This document shows, piece after piece, positions 1-9,363 of a stretch of DNA of 64,000 bases; positions within the stretch are counted from its first letter, which is position 1; each line of letters opens with the position of its first letter. The notes under the pieces were generated by a model. That model saw only the letters and a list, made by a program, of their open reading frames with translations, searched no databases and was not told where the DNA came from. The stretch lies in assembly GCF_001590785.1 (NCBI RefSeq), contig NZ_LTAO01000036.1, positions 65,867 through 129,866 of the forward strand, read 5' to 3'. Source of the stretch: Alkalihalobacillus trypoxylicola. Its GTDB lineage: Bacteria; Bacillota; Bacilli; Bacillales; Bacillaceae_D. A program made the translations under genes and the position numbers.

Positions 1-835
1 CTAATAAACGCCCCAGAGGACCGATTACTAGCAGCGCAAAAAATCCAGTAAAAATGACCGTTAAAAATGGGGTTACTAATAAATCGATCACATTTGGCAC
101 GAATTTTCTAAAAAGTTTTTCCAGTTTAGCCATAACAAAAACAGTTAGTAGAACAGGAATAACCGTCCCTTGATATCCTAGCATTTCTACACCAAAACCA
201 AAGAAATCTAAGGTTTCTGGCTGAACATCACTTAATCCCCAAGGGTTGAGGAGATCAGGATGCGTCATAATCCCCCCAATTACTGCACCTAGAAATGGGT
301 TGGCCCCGAACTCCTTAGCTGCACTAAAACCTATTAATATCGGTAAAATAATAAAAGAAGCAGAGGAAAACATATCAAGCATGATAAATAATCCGCTCTC
401 TGAATCGAGCCAATTATACGTATTCATTAAGCCAAGTAGCCCCATTAGCATCCCAGCAGCCACTATAGCTGGGATAATCGGAACAAAAATATTAGAAAGT
501 GTGCGAGCAAATCTAGCAAAAGGATTCATTTTCTTTTTGATAGCATCCTGATGATTGCTAGGTTTATCTTGATGATCCTCTCCTGATATATCAACAAGTG
601 GAGCGAATTCCTGAAATACTTTATTGACTAAGCCCGTACCAAAAATGATCTGATATTGTCCAGAGCTAGAGAAGGCTCCTTTGACTTCATCTATTTCTTC
701 TATTTTGTTTTGGTCTATTTCATTTTCATCCTCAATAACAAGTCGTAATCTTGTAGCGCAATGAGTCGCGCTGACAATATTTCCTTTTCCACCTAAATGT
801 TTGACTAGTTTTTCGGCAATTTCTTTATGTTCCAT
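1..835 (-). CDS. sacP: PTS transporter IIBC subunit, sucrose/SacP type (partial, cut by window edge)
   Basis: This is the N-terminal 278 residues of a sugar PTS permease; the 3' end lies left of base 1. Residues 1-90 form an EIIB domain with the phospho-acceptor Cys26 in THCATRLR. After a linker, hydrophobic EIIC segments begin near residue 110, including the conserved stretch MTHPDLLNPWG. The EIIB and EIIC text closely resembles Bacillus SacP (sucrose), but trehalose-type relatives are close, so the substrate is inferred mainly from the adjoining SacT-like antiterminator and its RNA target. A GGAGGA site lies about 10 bases before the ATG. It acts in the membrane, taking up and phosphorylating the sugar with phosphate from HPr/EIIA. 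Confidence 0.8.
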   Translation of the reverse strand, partial: MEHKEIAEKLVKHLGGKGNIVSATHCATRLRLVIEDENEIDQNKIEEIDEVKGAFSSSGQYQIIFGTGLVNKVFQEFAPLVDISGEDHQDKPSNHQDAIKKKMNPFARFARTLSNIFVPIIPAIVAAGMLMGLLGLMNTYNWLDSESGLFIMLDMFSSASFIILPILIGFSAAKEFGANPFLGAVIGGIMTHPDLLNPWGLSDVQPETLDFFGFGVEMLGYQGTVIPVLLTVFVMAKLEKLFRKFVPNVIDLLVTPFLTVIFTGFFALLVIGPLGRLL

Positions 836-901
836 CTAATTATTCCTCCTTTTTTCTTAATAGCTTTTGGGGATTATCCTGTAGAAGTAGTTTTTTTTGC
901 A

Positions 902-1011
902 CAAAAAAGACCTAAAATATATAAAGTACATACAGGTAGCTGAAGAAGAGACGACTACCTATATCGCCTTACACATTTTAGGTCTTGCCTGGTTGACCCA
1001 GTAACAATCCT
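902..1011 (-). promoter_or_regulatory. RAT antiterminator overlapping an intrinsic terminator, upstream of sacP
   Basis: Read on the minus strand, 1010-981 contains GGATTGTTACTG followed by a short loop and AGGCAAGACCT, a near-consensus ribonucleic antiterminator (RAT) recognised by SacT/SacY/LicT proteins. Its 3' part also forms the 5' arm of a long hairpin: AAGACCTAAAAT (986-975) pairs with ATTTTAGGTCTT (918-907), with an inner AGGTAG/CTACCT stem, then a run of U. Binding of active SacT to the RAT would block this terminator and allow sacP transcription. The position between sacT and sacP fits exactly. Confidence 0.9.
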
Positions 1012-1059
1012 CAATATTCTATTAATTATTTAACATTGTACATGCAGAGTTAATAACCG

Positions 1060-1896
1060 TCAACTACTACTTTCTTTTAATAATCTTTGCACATGCAACG
1101 ATATATACGCAATTTCCGAGCGTGGGAATTGAATATCATATTGCTCTTCAAGATAAGCAATAACTGCTTGTGAGCATTGATAAGCTCTTTTATATTTAAA
1201 CTGAATGAGCTCACTCATATCTTCATCTATTGGTTCTACATCTCTTTTTTGTTCGATTCGATTTAAAGCAAAGCGAAGATGAGTAATGAGCCTTTGATAG
1301 CTGATGCTCGACTCTTCAACCTTAAGCTGTAGATTCACCTCAACCTGCTCGATAAAATCCTTTAAAATCGCTGCACGTTCTATCGATTCACCCATCGAGT
1401 GACCGGCTAATTTAGCTGTATGAATATGAAGAGCTATATGAGCGACCTCATCAAGAGGTATGGTTAGGTCCAGTTCTTTTTTGATTTCGTCTCTAGCCCA
1501 TAAGCCAATTTCAAATTCTTTTTTATACAATAGCTTAATTTCATTCGTTAATTTGTTTTGAATAAGGATTCCATTTCTTAACCTTTCCAAAGCGAAGGAT
1601 AAATGGTCGGTTAAGGCAATATGAATATGATCATTCAGCGGTTCTTCTAAGTACCCCTCCGCATAACTAATAACTTTTTCGGCGATTTCTATATGCCTCT
1701 CGGGAAGTGTTCGTAATAGCTGCTGGAACTTTTCTGAGGACTGCTCATGTAATACAAATATTTTTTCTATTTTATGCTTAGGAATTAAATCATTTCTCTT
1801 TTTTTGAAAAGCAATTCCATTTCCCATGACAATCTTCTCTAACTGTCCATCTATTACAACTACCGCATTATTATTAAGCACCCGAAAAATTCTCAT
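1060..1896 (-). CDS. sacT: BglG/SacT-family transcriptional antiterminator
   Basis: A 278-residue RNA-binding antiterminator of normal family length. Residues 1-55 are the CAT RNA-binding domain (VLNNNAVVV, then MGNGIAFQKKRNDLIP, very close to B. subtilis SacT). Two PTS regulation domains follow. PRD1 has His in LNDHIHIALTDH and in ALHIHTAKL; PRD2 has the second pair near the C-terminus (YISLHVQR), the histidines normally phosphorylated by EIIB and HPr. It is transcribed towards the RAT site and the PTS gene, so it most likely controls that permease in response to sugar. The ATG is the first in frame. Confidence 0.9.
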   Translation of the reverse strand: MRIFRVLNNNAVVVIDGQLEKIVMGNGIAFQKKRNDLIPKHKIEKIFVLHEQSSEKFQQLLRTLPERHIEIAEKVISYAEGYLEEPLNDHIHIALTDHLSFALERLRNGILIQNKLTNEIKLLYKKEFEIGLWARDEIKKELDLTIPLDEVAHIALHIHTAKLAGHSMGESIERAAILKDFIEQVEVNLQLKVEESSISYQRLITHLRFALNRIEQKRDVEPIDEDMSELIQFKYKRAYQCSQAVIAYLEEQYDIQFPRSEIAYISLHVQRLLKESSS

Positions 1897-1993
1897 CGTA
1901 TAACTCCTTTAATTCTTTGGAACATTATCGTAACATAAGCATTGCATAAAAAGAAGAGGCAGAGATAAAACTCACGAATAATTGATTATACCA

Positions 1994-2131
1994 TTCTAGC
2001 TCCCCGCCTGTTCGCTCCCACAAGACACTTCGCGTCCTGTGGGGTGGCCCCGAACTAACTTTTTTAAAAAAAGTGGATTTCGTTATTGCCACTACTTCCC
2101 ACTGGAGTCTCCGTGTCTTGTGTCCGCTAGT
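1994..2131 (-). repeat. Dispersed repeat R2, copy a
   Basis: About 138 bp of relatively GC-rich intergenic sequence that recurs in opposite orientation at 15365-15498. Both copies start and end with CTAG and contain a long imperfect inverted repeat (AAGACAC...GTGTCTT) around CCAGTGGGAA and CCCACAGGACGCG. No coding content is visible. The gap 1897-2309 otherwise contains only the leuA terminator. Confidence 0.7.
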
Positions 2132-2161
2132 TTACGTCTTTAATAGAGAATCTATTCGTTC

Positions 2162-2194
2162 AAAAAACCCTCCTTTTTCCAAAAAAAGAGGGTT
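2162..2194 (-). terminator. Rho-independent terminator downstream of leuA
   Basis: On the minus strand AACCCTC pairs with GAGGGTT and is followed by a T run. It lies about 115 bases past the leuA stop. Confidence 0.7.
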
Positions 2195-2309
2195 CATCGT
2201 TCATTATTAATGTTTTCATCCATTACACATTTTTTTGAATTTCTCTAAAGTAATTCTTTAAATCAGTTTTTGTCCCAGCCACTTCTTCATGAAACACTAC
2301 CTTATAAAG

Positions 2310-3998
2310 TTACCCATTTTTAACTTTATTCTTCTCTAGAACTTGAACCATTTTATTTACGGCACTAAACAAGGCTTTGACAGAGGATGTCATAATGTCT
2401 GGATCAATACCACAGCCCCAATAAATTACTTGATCTTCGCCCGTTATCCCAACATAAGTCACCGCTTGCGCATTCGATCCTGTTTTTAACGCATGCTCGT
2501 TATATATTAAATTTTTATATGAAAAACCAAGGTTCTCTTGTAAAGCTTGGCTAATAGCATCAAGGCGTCCATTCCCAGATCCTTTAAACTCTTGAATTCC
2601 ATTACCTGTTTTGAGTGTAACCGTCGTCTCAAAGTTGTCATGCTGATTAAATTGATAGCCGACAAACTCAAAAGGCTCCTCAAGGTTAACATATTCCTTC
2701 ATAAAGATTTGATATATTTGCTCAGGCTGTAGCTCTTGATGTAGCTTATCCGATACATCCTTAACCGCATAACCAAAGCTTTCTCTCATCTCAGGTGGAA
2801 GCTCCAAGCTATAATGCTGCTTCAATATATAGCCGATTCCTCCTTTACCAGATTGACTATTAATTCTAATAATATCGCCTTCGTATTCTCTTCCTATATC
2901 AAGCGGATCTATTAGTAAGTATGGTACATTCCATTTACGATTCGTATATTCTTCACGCCATTTCATACCTTTGGCAATCGCATCCTGATGAGAACCTGAG
3001 AAGGCTGTGAATACAAGCTCCCCTCCATATGGGTGGCGCATCGGAACCTGCATTCTTGTTAACCTTTCATACACTCTCTTAATTTCTGGAAGCTTCTCAA
3101 AGTTCAACTGAGGGTCGACTCCATGAGAAAACATATTAAGAGCAAGAGTGACTATATCGACATTTCCTGTTCTTTCACCATTCCCAAACAATGTTCCTTC
3201 CACTCTTTTGGCTCCTGCTAGCATCCCAAGCTCTGCATCCGCGACCCCTGTACCTCGATCATTATGAGGATGAAGCGATACAATCACATTCTCTCCATAT
3301 TTTAAATGGTCGATCATAAACTCTATTTGACTTGCATACACATGCGGCATCGACATCGATACAGTTGCTGGCAAATTAATAATGACTTTGTTTTCAGAGG
3401 TTGGCTTCCAAACATCTAATACTTCATTACAGATTTCCAATGCAAATTCCATTTCTGTTCCTGTAAAGCTTTCAGGAGAATATTGAAATTGAAAGTTCCC
3501 TTCTGTTTCAGTTGCATACTTTTGTAGCAGCTTAGCGCCATTAACCGCAATATCGATAATTTCTCTCTCTGTCTTTTTAAAAACCTGCTCTCTTTGCGCA
3601 ACTGACGTAGAATTGTATAAGTGAACAACGGCTTTTTTTGCACCTCTTAACGATTCAAAGGTCTTTTTGATTATATGGTCACGAGATTGTGTCAAAACCT
3701 GAATCGTTACATCATCAGGAATCAGGTTTTCTTCAATTAAAGTTCTTAAAAACGTATATTCCGTTTCGGAAGCTGCCGGAAAACCAACTTCTATTTCCTT
3801 AAACCCTACATCCACAAGTAACTGAAAATATTCTAGCTTCTCTTCTAAACTCATTGGAATAATTAGAGCTTGATTTCCATCTCGTAAATCAACACTACAC
3901 CACGTTGGCGCATTGTCTATATACTCCTTCTCCATCCACTTCTGACTTTTTACAGGTGCTGTAAAATAGCCTCTCTCATATTTCGATACTTGCTTCAT
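2310..3998 (-). CDS. leuA: 2-isopropylmalate synthase (LeuA2 type)
   Basis: A 562-residue enzyme condensing acetyl-CoA with 2-oxoisovalerate, the first committed step of leucine synthesis. The length and the N-terminal text match the longer LeuA2 (yeast/actinobacterial-like) class rather than the roughly 510-residue Bacillus LeuA. Visible catalytic features are the R-D-G-N-Q metal/substrate motif (VDLRDGNQ, about residue 40) and the HPHNDRG metal-binding motif (about residue 245) of the TIM barrel. A C-terminal regulatory domain from about residue 430 would bind leucine. The gene stands alone, without leuBCD beside it, and is preceded by a leucine T-box. Start: ATG with GGGAG about 8 bases upstream. 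Confidence 0.93.
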   Translation of the reverse strand: MKQVSKYERGYFTAPVKSQKWMEKEYIDNAPTWCSVDLRDGNQALIIPMSLEEKLEYFQLLVDVGFKEIEVGFPAASETEYTFLRTLIEENLIPDDVTIQVLTQSRDHIIKKTFESLRGAKKAVVHLYNSTSVAQREQVFKKTEREIIDIAVNGAKLLQKYATETEGNFQFQYSPESFTGTEMEFALEICNEVLDVWKPTSENKVIINLPATVSMSMPHVYASQIEFMIDHLKYGENVIVSLHPHNDRGTGVADAELGMLAGAKRVEGTLFGNGERTGNVDIVTLALNMFSHGVDPQLNFEKLPEIKRVYERLTRMQVPMRHPYGGELVFTAFSGSHQDAIAKGMKWREEYTNRKWNVPYLLIDPLDIGREYEGDIIRINSQSGKGGIGYILKQHYSLELPPEMRESFGYAVKDVSDKLHQELQPEQIYQIFMKEYVNLEEPFEFVGYQFNQHDNFETTVTLKTGNGIQEFKGSGNGRLDAISQALQENLGFSYKNLIYNEHALKTGSNAQAVTYVGITGEDQVIYWGCGIDPDIMTSSVKALFSAVNKMVQVLEKNKVKNG

Positions 3999-4045
3999 GT
4001 CTCAACACTCCCTCAATATAATAAATATCTATGATGACTCCATAT

Positions 4046-4310
4046 AAAAAAGCCTTTCATCCCTTTATTAAGAGACGAAAGACTTGAAATCTTCGCGGTA
4101 CCACTCTTGTTCATACAAAAAGTATGCACTCAATCACATAAGAATAAATTCTCACATAGCCTAATATAACGTTTAGGATTCCGGCTTTACTTACTAAAGG
4201 TTCAGTAAAGCTACTTCAAGGCGAGTTCAGACTACATTGTGACTGCTTTTCACCTAACCAGCAGCTCTCTAGACACAACTGTTCATCTTACTAATCCTCT
4301 TCTTTGCATT
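4046..4310 (-). promoter_or_regulatory. T-box leader with leucine (CUC) specifier, controlling leuA
   Basis: The minus strand carries the canonical T-box AGAGTGGTACCGCG at 4108-4094, the Stem I AGAGAGCTGCTGGTT-type region near 4265, and a specifier segment GAACTC in which CTC (4225-4223) is a leucine codon. The terminator stem AAGTCTTTC / GAAAGGCTT followed by T6 lies at about 4085-4047. Uncharged tRNA-Leu would stabilise the antiterminator and turn on leuA. The gap between leuA and the next gene also holds two R1 repeats. Confidence 0.93.
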
Positions 4311-4418
4311 TATCAAATATTTTGAATAGTGTACTACAAAATCGCGATAAATTCAATATGTTCAGAAAAATTTATCAAAAAACATGTTCCAGAGAAAAGA
4401 ATTAAACGATCGAGGTTT

Positions 4419-4550
4419 TTAATTTTCACTTTAGGTAGATGCTTTCCCAAGGGCTTGTCTTCAGCTAAATCCGACTATGCAGACCGTCGTCAGAGTGGAT
4501 CTTCAGACTGCACTGATCCTTCGGGAGTCACTACCTACCGCTACAATCAA
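4419..4550 (+). repeat. R1 structured intergenic element, copy 1
   Basis: A 132-bp core bounded by TTAATTTTCACTTTAGGTAG and CTACCTACCGCTACAATCAA, which can pair with each other. Middle arms are CCCAAGGG and CCTTCGGGAG. It forms a close pair with copy 2. The open frame through it is not considered a gene. Confidence 0.8.
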
Positions 4551-4660
4551 CAAGTGAATGAACAAACTTTCAAGACATTTTTATAATGAATGGTCTGTTG
4601 GAATCACTTAAATCCATTTCATCATCTCTGTCTTTTAATGAAAACAGAACGATTGGGTTT

Positions 4661-4792
4661 TTGATTTTCACTATAGGTAGATGCTTTCCCAAGGGCTTGT
4701 CTTCAGCTAACTCTGACTACGCAGGGCTTCGCCAGAGTGGATCTTCACACTGCGCTGATCCTTTTGGAGTCACTACCTACCGCTACAATCAA
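4661..4792 (+). repeat. R1 structured intergenic element, copy 2
   Basis: A 132-bp core, same orientation as copy 1 and 242 bp after it. Flanks are also conserved (TTTTAATGAAAAC before, AAGCAATGATG after). The remaining bases of the 3999-4940 gap show no gene. Confidence 0.8.
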
Positions 4793-4940
4793 AGAGTGAC
4801 AAACATAAACATTTTTATTTATAAATGTTCTGTTTTATTCACTTATAAAGCAATGATGTAATTACTTATTTTTTTAAAATATGCACAAACAACTATAAGA
4901 AGGAATTAAATGAATAAAAGATAAAAATTTACATTATAAA

Positions 4941-6971
4941 TCAAAAAACAGCTCGTTCTATTTGATTTTCAAGCTTCTTGAAATTAATTTGCAGACTTTT
5001 CGATGTTTCTAAGGCACCTTTAATCGATTTACCTTGATTATGAGACAATTGATTAATGATATCATCAAATAAAATTTGCATTTCATAAACAACGGTATAT
5101 GCTGCTAAATGATACAACCGAACATCAGAAAATCGACTAATACTAAAAATAGCAGAATCAATATAAGGCTTAAACTGGTCAATCATTGTAGGCAATCTAA
5201 AAATTAAACTCCCTACCCCATCCCTCAGTCCATTTATTACCTCCAATAATTCTTCTAATTTTAGAACGGCTAGATCAACAGCCAACTTAACTCCATCTTT
5301 ATCAATGTCAGAAAAATGAAGAGACACTCCTAAAACAAATTTGCCAGGCTCTGCTAACGAAATTAACCCCTTAATAATTAAAGACATCGAAATTAGTATA
5401 CCTTCGATAGCAACTAATAAAGGAACTAGAAAGGTCGTCGCTATACTTTTTAAATTTTGGTATACATTATCTACTAATTCTTGTTTTAATTTTATTATCG
5501 TTATTTCAACATATGGTGATTCATTCATTTTAAATTTACGTGCTTGATAACCAGAATGAGCAGACGTATCGATGCTTGTTTTCATTGCGATTTGCTCCGA
5601 AAGCTCTTCATCCTTCTTTTCAAAAGCGTTTGCCATCTCTTGCACTTGAGCTCGATAATGACCTGCTTGGTCGAGAACCTTTTCCTTATTATCAACTACG
5701 ATTTCCAAATGGGCATTTAATTCTTCTACAATAGCATCCATAAACTGATTACCTCTATCGGTAAATATGTCAGGAATAATGACTGTATTTATTTCTTGAA
5801 TGCCATTAGAAAATTGATTGAAATTATCTTCAAAATCGAAGAATAAATCTTTCAATCTAGATAAAGGGGTGAAATCAATAACAGAGTTTAATCTACTGCA
5901 TTTATTCTCCGCTGCCAATAATTTATCTTCTACTAGATTAATCGTTCTATTACACTGAGTTTTATTACTAACTCCTTTTAAGAAGGGCTCTCCAGATAAA
6001 TCATCGATCATGCTTAAAAAATTCCCTTGTAGATTTCGAATTCGATAGTCTAATTCTTCATGCTCATGTTGAACAATTTCTTTTGCATTGATTAAATATT
6101 CATGACTATGGTTTAAGCGGCTTTCCACTTGGTTCTTAATTCCATCAGCCAACATTTTTAAATGTTCGGTCGAAATATTGACTGGTTCGGAGGGACCAGA
6201 AAGAGATGTTAACGTTTCTCCCGTAAAAAAACTACTCAAAATATGATCGTCTGCACCGATATGAATTTGTCCATGTCCAGGCTTTCCTTCTACACCTATT
6301 TCATAAACAAATTCACCCTTATCATTAACCTTATAGCCCTTATGATTAGAGCCAATCATATCCATCACAGGTACTCCATTGTAGATGAGATGTTTCTTTC
6401 CTGGAATTCGGTCATCCTTACCGATTACTTGCTGAGTAATTGTTAGAAAATCATAGGAGCTATAATAGTTTACGATATTCGGATAGTCCTTATCAGGATC
6501 TATTATTCCACCAGGAAGCATAGCAGGATTAATCGTCACTGATTTCACATGAGGATTTCTAACTGCAACCGAATTGGCAAGAGCACCAGCTAATGAATTC
6601 CCCGTCACATAAGAAACCTCGCCAAAGGTCTCCTCGATAGAATCAAAATAATCCTGTGCGGCAACAAACTGTGCAGGCTCCAAATTACTTAACAGCTTCG
6701 TATTCGTTTCCAGCCAATCTTCTTTTATCTGACTACTACCTTGATAGACGACAATATACTCGCCGGTATCCAAATTTTGAACAGTGAGCGCATCAAGGCC
6801 AGTTGGGTTTAAAGTATCTATAAAATATGATGTATCCACTGTACGATAAATTGAATTATTGATTTTTATTTCACTATCTAATCTAATATTCTCATAAGCA
6901 TGATATCCAGCTAATCGGATTAGTTCTTTATCAATATTTTGTTTTGGTGTAATATCATAAGACATTTTCAT
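4941..6971 (-). CDS. Lipase-fold protein, putative type VII secreted effector (TslA-like)
   Basis: A 676-residue protein without signal peptide. The N-terminal 270 residues look like an alpha/beta-hydrolase lipase. YIVVYQGSS gives the oxyanion strand, TGNSLAGALAN the nucleophile elbow (Ser126; GxSxA rather than GxSxG), and candidate Asp/His lie near residues 195-240 (GHGQIHIGADDH). The rest is mostly helical with coiled-coil character, plus a long hydrophobic stretch around 510-545. N-terminal lipase plus C-terminal helical targeting domain is the reversed LXG layout of Staphylococcus aureus TslA. The gene starts 4 bases after a DUF1672 lipoprotein, the family of the TslA immunity protein TilA. 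The effector role is inferred; no type VII secretion genes are in this window. SD AAGGA. Confidence 0.6.
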   Translation of the reverse strand: MKMSYDITPKQNIDKELIRLAGYHAYENIRLDSEIKINNSIYRTVDTSYFIDTLNPTGLDALTVQNLDTGEYIVVYQGSSQIKEDWLETNTKLLSNLEPAQFVAAQDYFDSIEETFGEVSYVTGNSLAGALANSVAVRNPHVKSVTINPAMLPGGIIDPDKDYPNIVNYYSSYDFLTITQQVIGKDDRIPGKKHLIYNGVPVMDMIGSNHKGYKVNDKGEFVYEIGVEGKPGHGQIHIGADDHILSSFFTGETLTSLSGPSEPVNISTEHLKMLADGIKNQVESRLNHSHEYLINAKEIVQHEHEELDYRIRNLQGNFLSMIDDLSGEPFLKGVSNKTQCNRTINLVEDKLLAAENKCSRLNSVIDFTPLSRLKDLFFDFEDNFNQFSNGIQEINTVIIPDIFTDRGNQFMDAIVEELNAHLEIVVDNKEKVLDQAGHYRAQVQEMANAFEKKDEELSEQIAMKTSIDTSAHSGYQARKFKMNESPYVEITIIKLKQELVDNVYQNLKSIATTFLVPLLVAIEGILISMSLIIKGLISLAEPGKFVLGVSLHFSDIDKDGVKLAVDLAVLKLEELLEVINGLRDGVGSLIFRLPTMIDQFKPYIDSAIFSISRFSDVRLYHLAAYTVVYEMQILFDDIINQLSHNQGKSIKGALETSKSLQINFKKLENQIERAVF

Positions 6972-6975
6972 ACTC

Positions 6976-7932
6976 TTAATCCTTTATAATTTCATTTGGA
7001 TGTGCTCTTCTTAAGGAATTTTCTTTATATCCTTCTGCTCTTCCCTTATGAATATAATTATCATGAAGTAAAATAGAATAAGTACCTCTCGGAATATCAT
7101 CCATACCTTCTATATCCTTAAGAATTTGATTAAAAATTTCCTCACTAGGTTTATCTCCTTTATTTTTCATATATAAATTTATAGTAAAAAATACATGACT
7201 TTCATTATAAGTGTAATCTTGAAAAAAATAATCCAATTCTCCATCTTGTGTAAAATTTTGTTCCTGCAAATATAACTCAATCATTTGATCTAGTGCTCTA
7301 TCAGAAGGGGTTAAGTAATAATACGGAGTAGTATAACCTGTTCCCATTACATTTTTAACTGCTTTCTCAGATAATCCAACAATTGGATATTGCTTTGTTA
7401 AACTCTCTAAGTATTCATTTAAATTATTAAACTCCTCTTCAAAAGCTAATTCTAAAAGCCCCCCTTTTATTCCTATCTCAACTTTTCCTTCTGAAGCCCA
7501 AATACTTTCTGTTCTCACTTCACCAGTTTCTATATGAATTGGAACAATAACATGAGTATAAAAATCAGGTTTTCCTACTGATTCTACAAAGACAGCAACT
7601 CCGTCCACCACACTAACTATGTTATTAATTTTCACTTCGGTCTTATGGTTATCGAGAAACCACTCTTGGACTGCGGTTTCGACTACTTCTCGGTGTTGTT
7701 CCGCTACCTCAAGATTTTCTTCAACACTATCTCGAAATCGGTAGCCTTCTCCTATGTACTCTTGGACCGGTACTAAATATTCATGTATTTCTTTTTCATC
7801 AAAATTGTACGTTCTTTCGTTTTCATTTTCATTGATTTGACTTTCATTATCTTCATTAATATTCATCGTTGAACAGCCTCCTAATATCCAAATACCGGAA
7901 AATAAAAGAATGATAGCTTTTATCTTATTCAT
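6976..7932 (-). CDS. DUF1672-family lipoprotein, putative immunity protein (TilA-like)
   Basis: A 318-residue lipoprotein with signal peptide and lipobox LGGCS (Cys20). After an acidic linker comes the DUF1672 body, with the conserved strings YLVPVQEYIGEGYRFRDS, FLDNHKTEVKI and VAVFVESVGKPDFYTHVIVP. In S. aureus this family (TilA) is anchored outside the membrane and neutralises the lipase effector TslA. Here the gene directly precedes the lipase-fold gene and shares its transcript. SD GAGGTGAAGC before ATG. A damaged paralogue lies just upstream. The family call is strong; the immunity role is inferred from the pairing. Confidence 0.75.
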   Translation of the reverse strand: MNKIKAIILLFSGIWILGGCSTMNINEDNESQINENENERTYNFDEKEIHEYLVPVQEYIGEGYRFRDSVEENLEVAEQHREVVETAVQEWFLDNHKTEVKINNIVSVVDGVAVFVESVGKPDFYTHVIVPIHIETGEVRTESIWASEGKVEIGIKGGLLELAFEEEFNNLNEYLESLTKQYPIVGLSEKAVKNVMGTGYTTPYYYLTPSDRALDQMIELYLQEQNFTQDGELDYFFQDYTYNESHVFFTINLYMKNKGDKPSEEIFNQILKDIEGMDDIPRGTYSILLHDNYIHKGRAEGYKENSLRRAHPNEIIKD

Positions 7933-8170
7933 GCTTCACCTCAGTTTTATGACTTGACCCATTATATTATTATTTAAATATCTACTCTTAACAGCCTATA
8001 AAATTTTCATCTTGAAATAAAGTGATATCATACAAAATGTGGGAAAATAAGAATATTTAATCATAATTCTTTATTTCCAAACCGATAATTAGTACTTTTT
8101 TCACAGACATAAGTGACGTATCGAGAGAGGTTGATGATACTAATAGTTATTTAGTAAACCAGATTTCCCC

Positions 8171-9100
8171 CTATTTTTTATATATTTTATTGTTATGTCC
8201 TCTTTCTATTGAATTACCTTGATAACCATTTGCATTTCTTTTGTCAATATCATTATCATGTAATAGGATACCGTATTCACCTTTCGGAATATCATTCATT
8301 TCTTCAATATCTTTTGCAATTTGATTTAAAACTTCTTGATCCGAATCTTGCCCCGCTTCCTCCATATAAATATGAATACCAAAACCTATATCTTCAGCAG
8401 CATAATAATCTTCATTATCTAGAAAAAATTCTTTTAGATGCTTCAAAGTTTTTTCCGGATTTTCTATATATTCTTGATATAACTTTCTAAAGGTCTCTCC
8501 TGTTGGATTAACAAAATAATAGGGTGTTGAATAGCCATTACCTTTAACCTTTTCTAAGGCTTCTATTGTTAAACCTGTAAATCCATACTCTTTCGAGGCC
8601 GATTCAAAATATTGATCAAGATTTGCAAATTCTTCTTCAAATGTCATCGCATATAGCCCGCTCTTTATAGCCATTTCGACTTGACCTTCTAGACCCCAAA
8701 TACCGTTCGTTCTCACTTCTTTATTTTTTAAGTCTATTGGCACGATTACATACGTATAAAAATTCGGCTTTCCTACTGATTCAACAAAGACAGCCACTCC
8801 ATCAATAACACTCACAAGGTTATTAATTTTCACTTCGGTTTTATGGTTATCGAGAAACCACTTCTGCACCGCTGTTTCAACTTTTTCTCGGTGTTGTTCC
8901 GCTACCTCAAGATTTTCTTAAACACTATCTCGAAATCGATAGCCTTCCCCTGTATACTCTTGGACCGGGACTAAGTATTCATGTATTTCTTTTTCATCGA
9001 AATTATACGTTCTTTCTTCTTGGTCTTTTTCTAAAATTGAACACCCAACTAAAGTCCATAACATGAACAAAATTAACATATTATTGAATTTTATCTTCAT
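8171..9100 (-). pseudogene. Second DUF1672 lipoprotein gene interrupted by an in-frame stop
   Basis: A 310-codon frame homologous to the neighbouring lipoprotein. It begins with a signal peptide and lipobox LVGCS and runs to ...FRDSV, where a TAA (8920-8918) replaces the GAA present at the matching place of the intact copy (FRDSVEENLEV). The same frame then continues unbroken to 8171 as EENLEVAEQHREKVETAVQKWF and the rest of the domain. The defect is therefore one G-to-T nonsense change, not a frameshift. The remaining sequence is well conserved, so the event looks recent. Possible outcomes are loss of function, internal restart at 8869 (cytoplasmic, no lipobox) or read-through. Confidence 0.85.
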
Positions 9101-9320
9101 ATCATTACATATTACCTTTCTTTCGGCGTTTCAACCTTCAATTTCTCCATATAACGATAGTAAATGTCCAATATAATGTAAAATAATTTCATACATAAAA
9201 GAGAAAAATAAGAAAATTTATCCATACTATAATAAATGGCTTCATTCATATCGGATAGTTAGTCGTAGTCTAAAAGTCAATATTGTTTTTCTATAGAAGC
9301 ATTTAGTTAATTACCGCAAC

Positions 9321-9353
9321 AAAAAAACTCAAGCTAATAAACAGGCTTGAGTT
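9321..9353 (-). terminator. Rho-independent terminator for the PepSY gene
   Basis: Minus strand AACTCAAGC, loop, GCTTGAGTT followed by T7; 11 bases past the stop of the upstream PepSY gene. Confidence 0.8.
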
Positions 9354-9363
9354 ACTTTGTTAT

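Noticed and set aside
2222-2309. Short minus-strand frame after leuA reading HEEVAGTKTDLKNYF, looking like a protein end
   Set aside because: It has no start with SD, follows the leuA stop directly, and includes GTGGCTGGGACA, a fragment of repeat R3. Could be a gene remnant, but not supportable.
4329-4861. Two open frames of 85 and 91 codons with similar sequence (GRCFPKGLSSANSDYA-type), also seen at 23797-24084 and 62714-62908
   Set aside because: They are the same frame through R1 repeat copies. Copy 7 has a frameshift, start codons differ and no SD is present, so the similarity reflects the DNA repeat and not a protein family.
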